From Nitrospira sp. (GTDB taxonomy: Bacteria; Nitrospirota; Nitrospiria; Nitrospirales; Nitrospiraceae), in NCBI GenBank assembly GCA_025934915.1, contig JAICWG010000016.1, forward strand, positions 1 to 40,540: DNA of 40,540 bases, in the 5' to 3' direction. The notes beneath the pieces are model-generated. The model ran no database searches, was not told the origin of the DNA, and worked only from the letters and a program-made list of their open reading frames with translations. Within the stretch, counting starts at the first letter, position 1. The number at the start of each line of letters is the position of its first letter. A program made the translations under genes and the position numbers. Of the stretch, positions 9,290 through 18,100 are shown piece by piece.

Positions 9290-10066
9290 ATGCAAGCAGG
9301 TAAGACCGCAGCGCTCTTGGCAAGCCTGGCCATGCTCGCAGGCTGTTCATCGTATATCAAAGCGAGCGACGTACAACGGCAGCTCGCCGACCGGGATAAA
9401 GAGATCGCTGCGCTTCGTTCCAATGCCGGCGATTCTGCAAAACTCTCGAGCCAACTTTCGGCGGCACAACGCGACCTGACCCAGTCGCAAGGAGAAAAGG
9501 ATCGGCTCGTCGCGGAATTGGGAGCGGCGAAGCAACGCAACACGGATCTTGAGGGTCAACTAGCCGATCGGGACAAGGAACTCTCCGGTCTTCGCGGGGA
9601 CCTCTCCGCAGAGATGGCGAAATTGCAACAGGCGCAGCGCGGGTTGATTCGGGCTCTCAGGCCGCAAATCGACGAAAAGAACATCACCGTCGATCTCAAC
9701 AGCGAGCGGTTGCTCATCAATTTGGCGACGGACTATTTGTTTGGGTCCGGTGAAGACCAGCTCAAGCCAGGCGGAGCAGATGCGCTCAAACAGGTCGGCG
9801 CCATCCTCAAGGAGTTCCCGGAGTATAAGGTCCATGTCGAAGGCCATACGGACAATCGGCCGATCCTGGGCGCACTCAGGACGAGGTTTCCTTCGAACAA
9901 AGAATTGTCCGAAGCGCGTGCCATGAACGCAGTCGAAGCGTTGGCAAGCGGTGGCCTCCCCGGCGCACATGCCATGGGGGCTGCTGATACCAAGCCTGTG
10001 ATGCCGAACACAACGGACGCAGGACGAGCGAAGAATCGCCGCGTGGAAATCAGTGTGACGAAGTAA
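9290..10066 (+). CDS. OmpA-family peptidoglycan-binding lipoprotein with coiled coil
   Basis: A 258-residue envelope protein starting behind AAAAGGAGG. It has a lipoprotein signal (lipobox LAGC, Cys 19), a coiled coil of about 90 residues with two similar blocks, RQLADRDKEIAALR and GQLADRDKELSGLRGD, and then an OmpA domain. The OmpA domain shows VEGHTDNRPI, LSEARAMNAVEAL and AKNRRVEISV, which carry the Asp and Arg that hold diaminopimelate in peptidoglycan. It probably anchors the outer membrane to the wall. It lies 190 bases after the efflux operon, so it likely has its own promoter. Two small insertions around GALRTRFPSNKE are as usual for this subfamily. Confidence 0.9.
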   Translation: MQAGKTAALLASLAMLAGCSSYIKASDVQRQLADRDKEIAALRSNAGDSAKLSSQLSAAQRDLTQSQGEKDRLVAELGAAKQRNTDLEGQLADRDKELSGLRGDLSAEMAKLQQAQRGLIRALRPQIDEKNITVDLNSERLLINLATDYLFGSGEDQLKPGGADALKQVGAILKEFPEYKVHVEGHTDNRPILGALRTRFPSNKELSEARAMNAVEALASGGLPGAHAMGAADTKPVMPNTTDAGRAKNRRVEISVTK

Positions 10067-10432
10067 TCGTTGAGTACTGACTTTGAGCCGTTAGTTAGAT
10101 AGAGAGGGGATCGCAACATCCTCGCCGTATGAATGTAAGGCGTATAACCACGCGATGAGGAAACTGATTTTTGCAGTGGCATTCGCGATACTGATCGCTC
10201 TGCCCGTTGAGAGCTTGCGGCCCTTCCGATGTCCATTCAGCGCACCATCTATGTGTCAATCGGGATAATGCCGACGGTGCGGCAGGGAAATTTGGGAGGT
10301 ATCATCAGGATGAACTGTTGAGTCTTTGTGCAAAGGAAGAACCAGTCGCGCACAGAAGGGCTTCCATGGCGGACTGATGTAAGTATATAAGTATAATGGA
10401 GAAGAAGCACAGCCGAGCTGCGCGAATTTCAC
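10067..10432 (+). other. 366-bp gene-free stretch before sucA
   Basis: No convincing gene is present. A 37-codon frame at 10155-10268 begins with a hydrophobic stretch (MRKLIFAVAFAILIAL) but lacks a clear ribosome-binding site. A good -10-like TATAAT stands at 10392-10397, about 36 bases before the sucA start, but the -35 position (about 10369-10374) does not match. I see no stable terminator after the OmpA-like gene. Confidence 0.5.
10392..10397 (+). promoter_or_regulatory. Possible -10 box for the sucAB-lpdA operon
   Basis: A perfect TATAAT lies within an AT-rich run (AAGTATATAAGTATAATGG) and would place transcription start near 10404, giving a leader of about 30 bases to the sucA start codon. 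No -35 match is seen at 17 bp spacing, so this is either an activator-dependent promoter or chance. Confidence 0.35.
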
Positions 10433-13249
10433 GTGCCCATGAACCAGCGAATTCCACTACCTCTTCTCGCCAACCTTCCTTTCGTGGAGGATCTGTATGT
10501 GGAGTTCCTGCGGGACCCTGCCTCGGTCTCTCCGGAGTGGCGGGACTATTTTAAGGATGTGGGGAACGACGGCGATAACTTCGTAGCTCAACGGCGCGGC
10601 CCCTCTCGATCGCCGAAATCCCTCTTCGACCCCGAACGCAGTCGTGTTGTCGAAACAGGTATCAGTCGGCTCGCGCGAGACACCATCATCAGGCAACAAG
10701 ATCGTGTCTCCCATCTCGTGCAGGCGTACTTAATCCGGGGGCACATGGCGGCCGCCATCGACCCGCTGGAGATGCCGCGTCCGGTTCATCCCGAGCTGGA
10801 TCCTGCGTTCCATGGGTTCACGGAGAACGACTTAGACGGGCGATTCTCCACGCATGGAATCGCAGGAGCGGATTTTCTGACGTTGCGCGAGATCCTGGAC
10901 CGCCTGCGGGCCGCCTATTGCGGATCGATCGGCTCGCAGTTCATGCATATCGCTGACTCGGAGCGGCGGGCCTGGGTTCGAGAGCGGATGGAGAGGCCGG
11001 AGAGCCATGCCGGCCTCAAGCGGCAGGAGCAGATCCGTATTCTCACCCGGCTGACCGACGCGGTCATCTTCGAAGAATTCATCCAGCAGAAGTATCCCGG
11101 CGCCAAGAGTTTTTCACTCGAGGGGGCGGAAAGCTTGATCCCTCTGCTCGACCTGGCGATTGAAACCGCCGGCGAGCAGGGTGTGGAAGAGATCGTGTTG
11201 GCGATGGCTCACCGAGGCAGACTCAACGTCCTGGCGAATATCGTCGGGAAGCGACCGCGTGAGATCTTCCATGAATTCGAGAACGTGATCGATCCTCTTC
11301 GGGAGGGGCGTGGCGACGTCAAGTACCACTTGGGTCATAGCACGGACTGGGTCACGGCATCAGGGCGAAGGGTGCATCTGTCCCTCTGCTTCAACCCAAG
11401 CCACTTGGAATTCGTCAATCCGGTCGCGCTTGGACGCATGCGCGCGAAGCAAGATCGGACCGGTGATCCGACTCGCGCGCGCCGCACGGCGATTCTCATC
11501 CATGGAGATGCGTCCTTCGTCGGAGAGGGTGTCGTGCAGGAGTCGCTTAATCTGAGTCAGCTTGAAGGGTACAGCACGGGCGGGACGCTGCATGTCGTAG
11601 TCAACAACCAGATCGGCTTCACGGCGTCACCGAAAGAGACGCGGTCATCGCTCTACGCGACGGACGTGGCCAAGATGCTTCAGATCCCGATTTTCCACGT
11701 CAACGGCGAGGATCCCGAAGCCGTCGCTCGAGTCGTGCGGCTCGGGATGGATTTCCGGCGGACCTTTCACAGTGACGTCGTGATAGACATGTACTGTTTT
11801 CGACGGCGCGGTCACAACGAAGGGGACGAGCCCAGCTTTACGCAGCCGCTCATGTATGGAGTCATCGACAAGCGCCGGCCTCTCCGCGAATACTATCTTG
11901 GACATCTCTTGCGCCTCGGCGAGGTGGATCATGACGAGGCGGATCGGATTGCGACGGAACGCCGGCGTGAGTTGGAGCGGGATCTCACCGAGGCCCGGAG
12001 TCATGCCTACATTCCGCTGCGAGAGAAGTCGACAGGGATATGGGCTGGGTACTATGGAGGACTCGACGGAGATGCCGAAGAGGTCGGCACCGAGATCGAA
12101 CGAGGCAGGCTCGTCATGATGATGGAAACGCTCACCCGATTGCCTGAATGGTTTCATCCCCATGCGAAGATCACCCAGTGGCTGCAGCGCCGACGCGAAA
12201 TGGCAGTCGGCGCGCGTCCCCTTGACTGGTCTGCCGGCGAAGCCTTGGCCTTCGCCACGCTGGCTGTGGAAGGGCACCCGGTCCGTTTATCGGGCCAGGA
12301 CACGCCTCGTGGAACCTTTAGCCAGCGGCACGCCATCCTGCACGATATCGAGGATGGCCGGATGTATGTGCCGCTTCAGCATCTCGCACCGGATCAGGCG
12401 TCGGTGGAGCTTTACAACAGTCCCCTCTCCGAGGCGGGTGTGCTGGGTTTCGAGTATGGGTACAGCCTGGACTGCCCCGACGGGTTGGTTCTTTGGGAGG
12501 GCCAATTTGGAGACTTCGTCAATGCGGCTCAGGTCATCATCGACCAGTTCCTTGTCAGCGCCGAAGAGAAGTGGCGCCGGCTGAGCGGGCTCGTGCTTCT
12601 CCTTCCCCATGGGTTCGAAGGACAGGGACCGGAGCATTCGAGTGCGCGTCTGGAGCGCTTCCTGGAGCTTGCCGTCAACGACAATATCCAAATTGTAAAC
12701 CCGACGACACCGGCCCAATACTTCCATGTACTCAGGCGCCAGGTGCTGCGCCGCTGGCGCAAGCCTCTGATTGTGATGACGCCGAAGAGCCTGCTTCGCC
12801 ACCCGCAAGCCATCTCGACACTCGAAGACCTCGAACGAGGCCGTTTTCGGCGAATCCTCTTCGACAGAACGGTCAAGCCGGAGCGGGTCGAGCGCGTCTT
12901 GCTCTGCAGCGGGAAAGTTTATTATGACCTGGTGGGGTTGCGGGATGAACTCAAGCGCAACGACGTCGCGATTCTGAGATTGGAGCAACTCTATCCCTTA
13001 CAAGATGAGGAATTGCATAAGGGCCTAACGTCCTATCCGTCGAAAGCGCCGGTGGTCTGGGTTCAGGAGGAACCGGCGAACATGGGGGCATGGCGGTATT
13101 TGTTTGCACGATTTGGCGACAGACTGATGGGCGATCGGCCCTTCTCTGCGGTCTGTCGGCCGGCTTCGGCCAGTCCCGCAACCGGATGGCATGATCTCCA
13201 CAAGATCGAGCAGCAGAATCTGCTCAAGGCGGCGTTCGATGTCCATTGA
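10433..13249 (+). CDS. sucA: 2-oxoglutarate dehydrogenase E1 component
   Basis: Thiamine-diphosphate enzyme that decarboxylates 2-oxoglutarate and passes the succinyl group to E2; TCA cycle, cytoplasm. The 938-residue length is normal. The N-terminal helix that docks to E2 ([26 protein letters not shown]) is present. Characteristic blocks follow in order: [73 protein letters not shown], then [19 protein letters not shown] and [23 protein letters not shown] 10433 and ATG 10439 are both possible starts, and neither has a strong ribosome-binding site. The stop overlaps the E2 start by 11 bases, indicating translational coupling. Confidence 0.95.
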   Translation: MPMNQRIPLPLLANLPFVEDLYVEFLRDPASVSPEWRDYFKDVGNDGDNFVAQRRGPSRSPKSLFDPERSRVVETGISRLARDTIIRQQDRVSHLVQAYLIRGHMAAAIDPLEMPRPVHPELDPAFHGFTENDLDGRFSTHGIAGADFLTLREILDRLRAAYCGSIGSQFMHIADSERRAWVRERMERPESHAGLKRQEQIRILTRLTDAVIFEEFIQQKYPGAKSFSLEGAESLIPLLDLAIETAGEQGVEEIVLAMAHRGRLNVLANIVGKRPREIFHEFENVIDPLREGRGDVKYHLGHSTDWVTASGRRVHLSLCFNPSHLEFVNPVALGRMRAKQDRTGDPTRARRTAILIHGDASFVGEGVVQESLNLSQLEGYSTGGTLHVVVNNQIGFTASPKETRSSLYATDVAKMLQIPIFHVNGEDPEAVARVVRLGMDFRRTFHSDVVIDMYCFRRRGHNEGDEPSFTQPLMYGVIDKRRPLREYYLGHLLRLGEVDHDEADRIATERRRELERDLTEARSHAYIPLREKSTGIWAGYYGGLDGDAEEVGTEIERGRLVMMMETLTRLPEWFHPHAKITQWLQRRREMAVGARPLDWSAGEALAFATLAVEGHPVRLSGQDTPRGTFSQRHAILHDIEDGRMYVPLQHLAPDQASVELYNSPLSEAGVLGFEYGYSLDCPDGLVLWEGQFGDFVNAAQVIIDQFLVSAEEKWRRLSGLVLLLPHGFEGQGPEHSSARLERFLELAVNDNIQIVNPTTPAQYFHVLRRQVLRRWRKPLIVMTPKSLLRHPQAISTLEDLERGRFRRILFDRTVKPERVERVLLCSGKVYYDLVGLRDELKRNDVAILRLEQLYPLQDEELHKGLTSYPSKAPVVWVQEEPANMGAWRYLFARFGDRLMGDRPFSAVCRPASASPATGWHDLHKIEQQNLLKAAFDVH

Positions 13250-14489
13250 GCTGAAAATTCCGACGATTGGAGAATCGATTACGGAAGTCCAGATCGACGA
13301 GTGGCTGAAATCGCCGGGTGAGACCATCCGCCAAGATGAGCCGATCGTCGCGCTCGAGACGGAGAAGACCTCACTCGACTTGCCCGCGCCCGTGTCGGGC
13401 GTCCTGGTCAAGGTGCTCAAGAAGAAAGGCGAGATGGCCCACGTCGGCGAAGTAATCGCATATATAGATGAGACAGCGGTTCCGAAAGATACGGCAGCTC
13501 CCGCAGCATCCGGCAAGACAGCTGCGAGCGCACCGACTTCCAAGCCTCTGCCGGTCTCGAAGCCCGATACGACACGAGTGATGCCGGCCGCGCGCCGGCT
13601 CTTGAACGAGCACCGGCTTGGCGTCGAGGAGCCGACGCCGACCGGGCCCGGCGGCAGAATGCTCAAGGAAGACGTCCTCCGCCGCCTGGAAGAGCATCCG
13701 TCGCAAACGGAACCAGCCTCCGCGGTCGAGACGGTTTCCGAAGAAGAGGCTGCGCCGCCTAGGTTCTCGCCGCGCCAGCCGATGGGCAGCCGCGACGAAG
13801 AAGCGGTACCCATGAGTCTGCTCCGCCGTCGAGTCGCCGAGCGGCTTGTAGAGGCTCAACAGACTGCCGCCTTGCTCACGACGTTCAACGAGATCGACAT
13901 GACGGCAGTGACGGCCTTGAGGCAAGATCTTCAAGAAAGCTTCCAGCAGCGTTACGCGGTGAAGCTTGGCCTCATGTCCTTCTTCGTAAAAGCCGTGATC
14001 GAGGCGCTCAAGCTGATTCCTGAGCTGAACGCCGAGATCCGCGGCGCGGAGATCTTGTATCGTCACTATTACGATATCGCGATCGCGATCGGAAGCGGGC
14101 GCGGCCTGGTTGTGCCCGTGTTGAGGAACGCCGAGCGCTTGAGTTTTGCTGAAATCGAGACCGCTATCGCCGATTTCGCTCGGCGCGCGCAGGCCAACCG
14201 GCTCACTCTGGAGGAGTTGCAGGGAGGCACCTTCACGATTTCGAACGGCGGAGTGTACGGCTCGCTGCTATCGACCCCGATCGTCAATCCGCCTCAGAGC
14301 GGCATCCTCGGGCTTCATGTGATTCAGGACCGACCCGTGGCTCGGGACGAGCAGGTCGTGCTCAGGCCCATGATGTACGTCGCCCTTACGTATGATCACC
14401 GGATTGTGGACGGCCGCGAAGCGGTGACGTTTCTCAAGCACATCAAGGCCTGTATCGAAGAGCCAGCCCGCATCCTCTTAGAGATTTAG
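13239..14489 (+). CDS. sucB: 2-oxoglutarate dehydrogenase E2, dihydrolipoyl succinyltransferase
   Basis: Core subunit of the complex, moving succinyl from lipoamide to CoA. The 416-residue protein has one lipoyl domain (residues 1-75) with the lipoylated lysine K43 in [12 protein letters not shown]. An Ala/Pro-rich linker follows, then the peripheral-subunit-binding domain ([14 protein letters not shown] ... [13 protein letters not shown], about residues 110-150), a second linker, and the catalytic domain. The active-site motif DHRIVDG near residue 387 supplies His and Asp. [14 protein letters not shown] is the usual E2 core signature. The start ATG 13239 lies inside the end of sucA, and its first residues ([16 protein letters not shown]) match E2 proteins exactly where expected. 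Confidence 0.95.
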   Translation: MSIELKIPTIGESITEVQIDEWLKSPGETIRQDEPIVALETEKTSLDLPAPVSGVLVKVLKKKGEMAHVGEVIAYIDETAVPKDTAAPAASGKTAASAPTSKPLPVSKPDTTRVMPAARRLLNEHRLGVEEPTPTGPGGRMLKEDVLRRLEEHPSQTEPASAVETVSEEEAAPPRFSPRQPMGSRDEEAVPMSLLRRRVAERLVEAQQTAALLTTFNEIDMTAVTALRQDLQESFQQRYAVKLGLMSFFVKAVIEALKLIPELNAEIRGAEILYRHYYDIAIAIGSGRGLVVPVLRNAERLSFAEIETAIADFARRAQANRLTLEELQGGTFTISNGGVYGSLLSTPIVNPPQSGILGLHVIQDRPVARDEQVVLRPMMYVALTYDHRIVDGREAVTFLKHIKACIEEPARILLEI

Positions 14490-14520
14490 AGGAAGGTTAA
14501 GGTGAAGGGAACGCGAAAAG

Positions 14521-15963
14521 ATGGCTGCTGAGCGCGAGCATGATTTGATCATCATCGGCGCCGGTCCTGGAGGCTACATCGCCGCCATCCGGGCTGCGCA
14601 ACTTGGAATGAATGTAGCCTGTGTGGAGCGAGAACCAACGCTCGGCGGGACCTGTCTCCGTGTGGGATGTATTCCGAGCAAGGCACTTCTCGAGTCGAGC
14701 GAGCTCTTCGCCGCTGCCAAGCTCGCGGGAGGGCGCGTCCCGACGAGCCGGGGTTCGGCGGGTGAGACCAGTAGCTTCGAAACACACGGCATTCGACTTG
14801 TGGCCGTGACACTCGACCTTGCGACGATGCTGGGCCGGAAGAATGAAATTGTGGATCGTCTCACGAAAGGCGTCGACGGCCTCTTCCGGAAGCACAAGAT
14901 CGTTCGGTATCTGGGGCACGGGCGGATCTCGGGCCCTGGAGCAGTCGTCGTCGAGACCGGCAAGGAAACCGTGGCTCTAAAGGCCCGCTGGATTCTGATC
15001 GCGACAGGTAGCACAGCGGCAAACCTGCCTGGAGTCAGGCTCGATGGCGAGCGCATCGCCACGAGCACCGAGGCGCTCAGCTATCCCGACGTGCCGGACC
15101 ATCTCGTGATCATTGGCGCGGGATACATCGGCCTCGAGCTCGGGTCCGTGTGGCGTCGGCTCGGCGCCAAGGTCACGGTCGTTGAGTATCTGGACCGCAT
15201 TCTTTCGGGGATGGACGTGGAGATTGCCACCGAGGCGAAACGGATGTTCGAACGGCAAGGCCTCGACTTTCGCCTCGGCAGCCGTGTGACGGGGGCGCGG
15301 GTTGAGGGAGATCACTGTATCGTGGAATGCGAAGGAGCCGAGCCCATCAGCTGTAACCGCCTGTTGGTGGCCGTGGGGCGCATCCCGATGACGGAACATC
15401 TTGGATTGGAAACCGTCGGCATCACGCCTGACGAGCACGGCCGCATCCCCGTGGACGAGCACTTCGCCACGAGCGCCACCGGTATCTACGCCATCGGCGA
15501 TGTCATCCGAGGCCCGATGCTCGCCCACAAGGCATCGGAAGAGGGAATCGCCTGTGTGGAGGCGCTCGCAGGCGGCTATGGTCATGTGCAGTATGAGACG
15601 ATCCCCAGCGTGGTCTATACGCACCCCGAGATCGCGTCGGTTGGAAAGACGGAGGAGGAGCTCCGAGAGGCGGAGATCGACTACCAAAAGGGCGTCTTTC
15701 CGTTTTCCGCGAACGGCCGTGCGCGAGCCTTGGGCCAGACCGAGGGGCGCATCAAGGTGCTCGCCGACAAGAAGACCGATCGCTTGCTTGGAGTCCACAT
15801 CCTCGGGCCTCGGGCCGGTGATCTGATCGCCGAAGCGGCCACCGCGATGGCCTTCGGCGCGAGCAGCGAGGATATCGCCAGGACCTGCCACGCGCATCCG
15901 ACCTTGGCCGAAGCGTTCCGGGAAGCAGCGCTCGCGCTGCAGGGTCGAGCGATTCACATCTAG
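14521..15963 (+). CDS. lpdA: Dihydrolipoamide dehydrogenase (E3)
   Basis: Flavoprotein that reoxidises dihydrolipoamide with NAD+. The 480 residues show the FAD-binding GAGPGGYIAAIRAAQ (from residue 13), the redox disulfide GGTCLRVGCIPSKAL (C45 and C50), the NAD-binding GAGYIGLELGSVWRRLG, YAIGDVIRGPMLAHKASEEG, and the C-terminal dimerisation domain with the catalytic CHAHPTLAEAF. It follows sucB by 31 bases, so it is most likely the E3 dedicated to this complex. Nothing is truncated. An insertion-like stretch after residue 60 (PTSRGSAGETSSFETHG) is longer than in the E. coli enzyme but is common in E3 variants. Confidence 0.95.
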   Translation: MAAEREHDLIIIGAGPGGYIAAIRAAQLGMNVACVEREPTLGGTCLRVGCIPSKALLESSELFAAAKLAGGRVPTSRGSAGETSSFETHGIRLVAVTLDLATMLGRKNEIVDRLTKGVDGLFRKHKIVRYLGHGRISGPGAVVVETGKETVALKARWILIATGSTAANLPGVRLDGERIATSTEALSYPDVPDHLVIIGAGYIGLELGSVWRRLGAKVTVVEYLDRILSGMDVEIATEAKRMFERQGLDFRLGSRVTGARVEGDHCIVECEGAEPISCNRLLVAVGRIPMTEHLGLETVGITPDEHGRIPVDEHFATSATGIYAIGDVIRGPMLAHKASEEGIACVEALAGGYGHVQYETIPSVVYTHPEIASVGKTEEELREAEIDYQKGVFPFSANGRARALGQTEGRIKVLADKKTDRLLGVHILGPRAGDLIAEAATAMAFGASSEDIARTCHAHPTLAEAFREAALALQGRAIHI

Positions 15964-16071
15964 GTAGGCCTTACGAGATGCAGACCATGCATTAGTAACG
16001 ACCTGACCAACAAACAATCTTGTGCAGGCGCTTGGTGACGCGCCCGTGCAGTGATCTCTGAAGGAGGAACG

Positions 16072-16605
16072 ATGAGTAGCCAAAAGAGAGTCGACATGCG
16101 GAGTTGGATGCGAGCACTCGTGCTCGGTGGTTGCTTGGCAATCGGCCTTGCGGCCCAGACCGATGCTCAGACCGAGCAACGGATCGATGTGCGGATTCAT
16201 GACTTCACCTTCATTGCGACTCAGGCTCCGTTGGTGTTGAATGTCCCCGCCGTCATCACAATTCGCAATGAAGATAGCGAGCGGCATAACTTTGAACTTG
16301 ACATTCCCCGTAGCTCGCTACGGGGTTGGCCTCTCCTTCCGAGAAGTCTTCGGAATTGAGTTCTGTGATACCCCGCAGCTTGCTGCGGGGAGCTTCATTC
16401 GCCGCTCTTTCAAGGTATTCTGACGGAAGTCGAGGCCGGTGGAGTGACGGCGTATGGGCGAGGAGTGGGAGGAGTGTTTGTGGATTCCAAAGCCAACGCG
16501 GTGATCCGCTTTACGGTGAAGCGTCCGGGTCGGTACGAATTCAAGTGCTCGATTCATCCGAACATGAAAGGCGAGCTGTTGCTCCTCAACATACAAGGGG
16601 TGTGA
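16072..16605 (+). pseudogene. Exported cupredoxin-like protein, gene interrupted by a REP-type element
   Basis: Starts at ATG 16072 behind GAAGGAGG with a signal peptide (ALVLGGCLAIGLAAQ). The first part, VRIHDFTFIATQAPLVLNVPAVITIRN followed by ERHNF, matches the first half of a small cupredoxin and includes a copper-ligand-type His. The second half resumes near 16399 with SPLFQGILTEVE and ends with KCSIHPNMKGELLLL, giving the expected Cys, His and Met ligands before TGA 16603. Between them lie about 105 bases of palindromic element that bring in-frame stops at 16357 and 16366. Both halves are in the same frame, so the insertion length is a multiple of three. Only a 95-residue truncated product would be made, lacking most of the copper site. 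Confidence 0.8.
16306..16390 (+). repeat. REP/BIME-like palindromic element inserted in the cupredoxin gene
   Basis: Two closely related 20-base palindromes, CCCCGTAGCTCGCTACGGGG at 16306-16325 and CCCCGCAGCTTGCTGCGGGG at 16371-16390, each form an 8-bp stem with a four-base loop. A smaller hairpin (TTCCGA 16337-16342 with TCGGAA 16350-16355) sits between them. GTAG in the first stem is the tetranucleotide typical of REP sequences mobilised by RAYT (TnpA-REP) transposases. The paired layout is that of a BIME. No RAYT gene is in the window. Confidence 0.75.
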
Positions 16606-16644
16606 CGACCGGCCGTGCATTCGATGTAGTGGGACGGCAGACAA

Positions 16645-16679
16645 TGCCGAACGCCGGATCGAACGGTCGGCTTGTTCGG
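16645..16679 (+). terminator. Hairpin after the cupredoxin remnant
   Basis: GCCGAAC (16645-16651) pairs with GTTCGGC (16673-16679), and a shorter GCCG/CGGC pair lies inside. There is no T-run after it. It lies between the cupredoxin stop and the next gene, so it may end or protect the upstream transcript. Confidence 0.3.
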
Positions 16680-16734
16680 CGGGTTATAGGCTGGGTCCCA
16701 CCGTCAGAAGCGGATACAGATGAGGGAGGTGGAT

Positions 16735-17238
16735 ATGGAAGGCACACGAAATTCGCGCGTACGTCCCATGAAAAGTTTCCTCATGCGGCAAGGCCGCAAC
16801 TTTACAGGTTCGCCCTTTCCAGGCTGGGTTCCCAAAACGCTCAAGCGGAAGTCCGGCCGTACGGATGTACCGCTGGTTCCGGCGCATATCCGCACGTTGG
16901 GAGCTGATCTCAGCAAGGAGCAACGAGCGTCTATTCGGCAAAAGCTGGGTATGAAGCTCGGAAAGTTTGCAAGCTCTATCGAGCGGGTCAGCGTCCGTGT
17001 GAAGGACGTGAATGGTCCGCGCGGCGGCATCGATCATGTTTGTCGAATCAAAGTGGTCCTGAGTGGTCTTCCGAGCGTGGTGTACGAAGCGCAGGACGAA
17101 TTCCCGGATGCCGCGATCGGCAGCGCCCTCGTTGGGACGGAGCGGGCCGTACGCCGAATCCTGAAGCGCAGACGCATGAAACCGATCAAGGTCGGGGTGC
17201 GGTCGAGAACCAGCGCCAGCCGACCGCCCAGAACATGA
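16735..17238 (+). CDS. HPF/RaiA-like ribosome-associated protein with N-terminal extension
   Basis: A 167-residue basic protein. The central region (about residues 50-140) resembles the ribosome hibernation factor fold. It includes LGMKLGKFASSIERVSVRVKDVNGP in pieces, then RGGIDHVCRIKVVLSGLPSVVYEA, and a second helix, IGSALVGTERAVRRILKRRR. Hibernation factors bind the 30S subunit under starvation. Unusually, about 45 residues (GRNFTGSPFPGWVPKTLKRK and neighbours) precede the domain, and a basic tail (RSRTSASRPPRT) follows it. I chose ATG 16735 because GGGAGG lies 5 bases upstream; ATG 16720 is in frame but has no such site. The family assignment rests on the beta-strand pattern and DVNGP...GG block. 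Confidence 0.75.
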   Translation: MEGTRNSRVRPMKSFLMRQGRNFTGSPFPGWVPKTLKRKSGRTDVPLVPAHIRTLGADLSKEQRASIRQKLGMKLGKFASSIERVSVRVKDVNGPRGGIDHVCRIKVVLSGLPSVVYEAQDEFPDAAIGSALVGTERAVRRILKRRRMKPIKVGVRSRTSASRPPRT

Positions 17239-17494
17239 GGAGTCTTGAAATGTCCATCACATGGTATCGGAGGCCGCGCCTCATGGTACTCAACGTACTC
17301 AACCCGAACCTTCCGTGCTCGACCTAACCCCTGGCTACCGTTGAGGCCACCGTTTCACAGAGCGTCAGCAAAGCCGGTGTGCCTGAGGAAGTCGTCGCCG
17401 ACAGGACAGCCGGAAAGCTGAACGTCCGAGGGAAGCGGCGCGTGCGGAGTGCTGTACAGCGGTGAGCACGATCGATTCGACAAGCGAGGACTCT

Positions 17495-18079
17495 ATGAGG
17501 ACAAAATCTGAAAAGGCGAAGATGCTGGCCGGTGAGCTCTATCGCTCGACTGACCCAGAGCTCGTCGCAGACGCGGAACGGGCGCAACGCCTGACGGCTC
17601 AGTACAATGTCACTCCGAGCGAGACGACGGAAGCCCGCATGACCCTGCTGCGCCAGCTCTGTGGTTCGGTCGGGGACGGCGCGATCATCAGGCCGATCTT
17701 TTCATGTGATTATGGCTATAACATCCGGCTTGGCCGGAATGCCTTCATCAATTTCAATTGCGTCTTTCTCGACTGCGCGTCAATCGAGATCGGCGATAAT
17801 CTCCAAATGGGACCGGCCGTGCAGATCTATACTGCGGCGCACCCGCTTGAAGCGGATGTACGGCGATCCGGTCTGGAATATGCTCGCCCGATCCGCATCG
17901 GAAACGATGTGTGGATAGGGGGAGGCGCGATCATTCTTCCAGGCGTGACCATCGGCGACCGCAGCGTCATCGGCGCAGGCAGCGTTGTGGTGCGCGACGT
18001 CCCGGCGGCCAAGGTCGTTGTGGGTAATCCAGCGCGCATCATTCGCGCCCTTGATGTCCGTAACGATATGGAGGTGTGA
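17495..18079 (+). CDS. Hexapeptide-repeat O-acetyltransferase (maltose/galactoside type)
   Basis: A 194-residue acetyl-CoA-dependent transferase of the left-handed beta-helix class. The N-terminal maltose-acetyltransferase domain is recognisable (KMLAGELYRSTDPELVADAERAQRL). It is followed by hexapeptide repeats IRPIFSCDYGYNIRLGRNAFINFN and IGDNLQMGPAVQIYTAAHPL, in which the His is the expected catalytic base. The last turns are IGNDVWIGGGAIILPGVTIGD and IGAGSVVVRDVPAAKVVVGNPARII. ATG 17495 has GAGGA just upstream and gives the usual family start; GTG 17462 would add eleven residues. The natural acceptor sugar is unknown. It converges with the antiporter gene on the other strand, 21 bases away. 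Confidence 0.9.
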   Translation: MRTKSEKAKMLAGELYRSTDPELVADAERAQRLTAQYNVTPSETTEARMTLLRQLCGSVGDGAIIRPIFSCDYGYNIRLGRNAFINFNCVFLDCASIEIGDNLQMGPAVQIYTAAHPLEADVRRSGLEYARPIRIGNDVWIGGGAIILPGVTIGDRSVIGAGSVVVRDVPAAKVVVGNPARIIRALDVRNDMEV

Positions 18080-18100
18080 TGGATCAGGATGTCTGCTTGA

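Noticed and set aside
10155-10268. 37-codon frame with hydrophobic N-terminus before sucA
   Set aside because: No clear ribosome-binding site, and no recognisable family; hydrophobic runs of this length arise by chance.
17340-17463. Short frame (VSQSVSKAGVPEEVVADR region) between the HPF-like and acetyltransferase genes
   Set aside because: No proper start codon with a ribosome-binding site; it may be a gene remnant but I cannot identify it.
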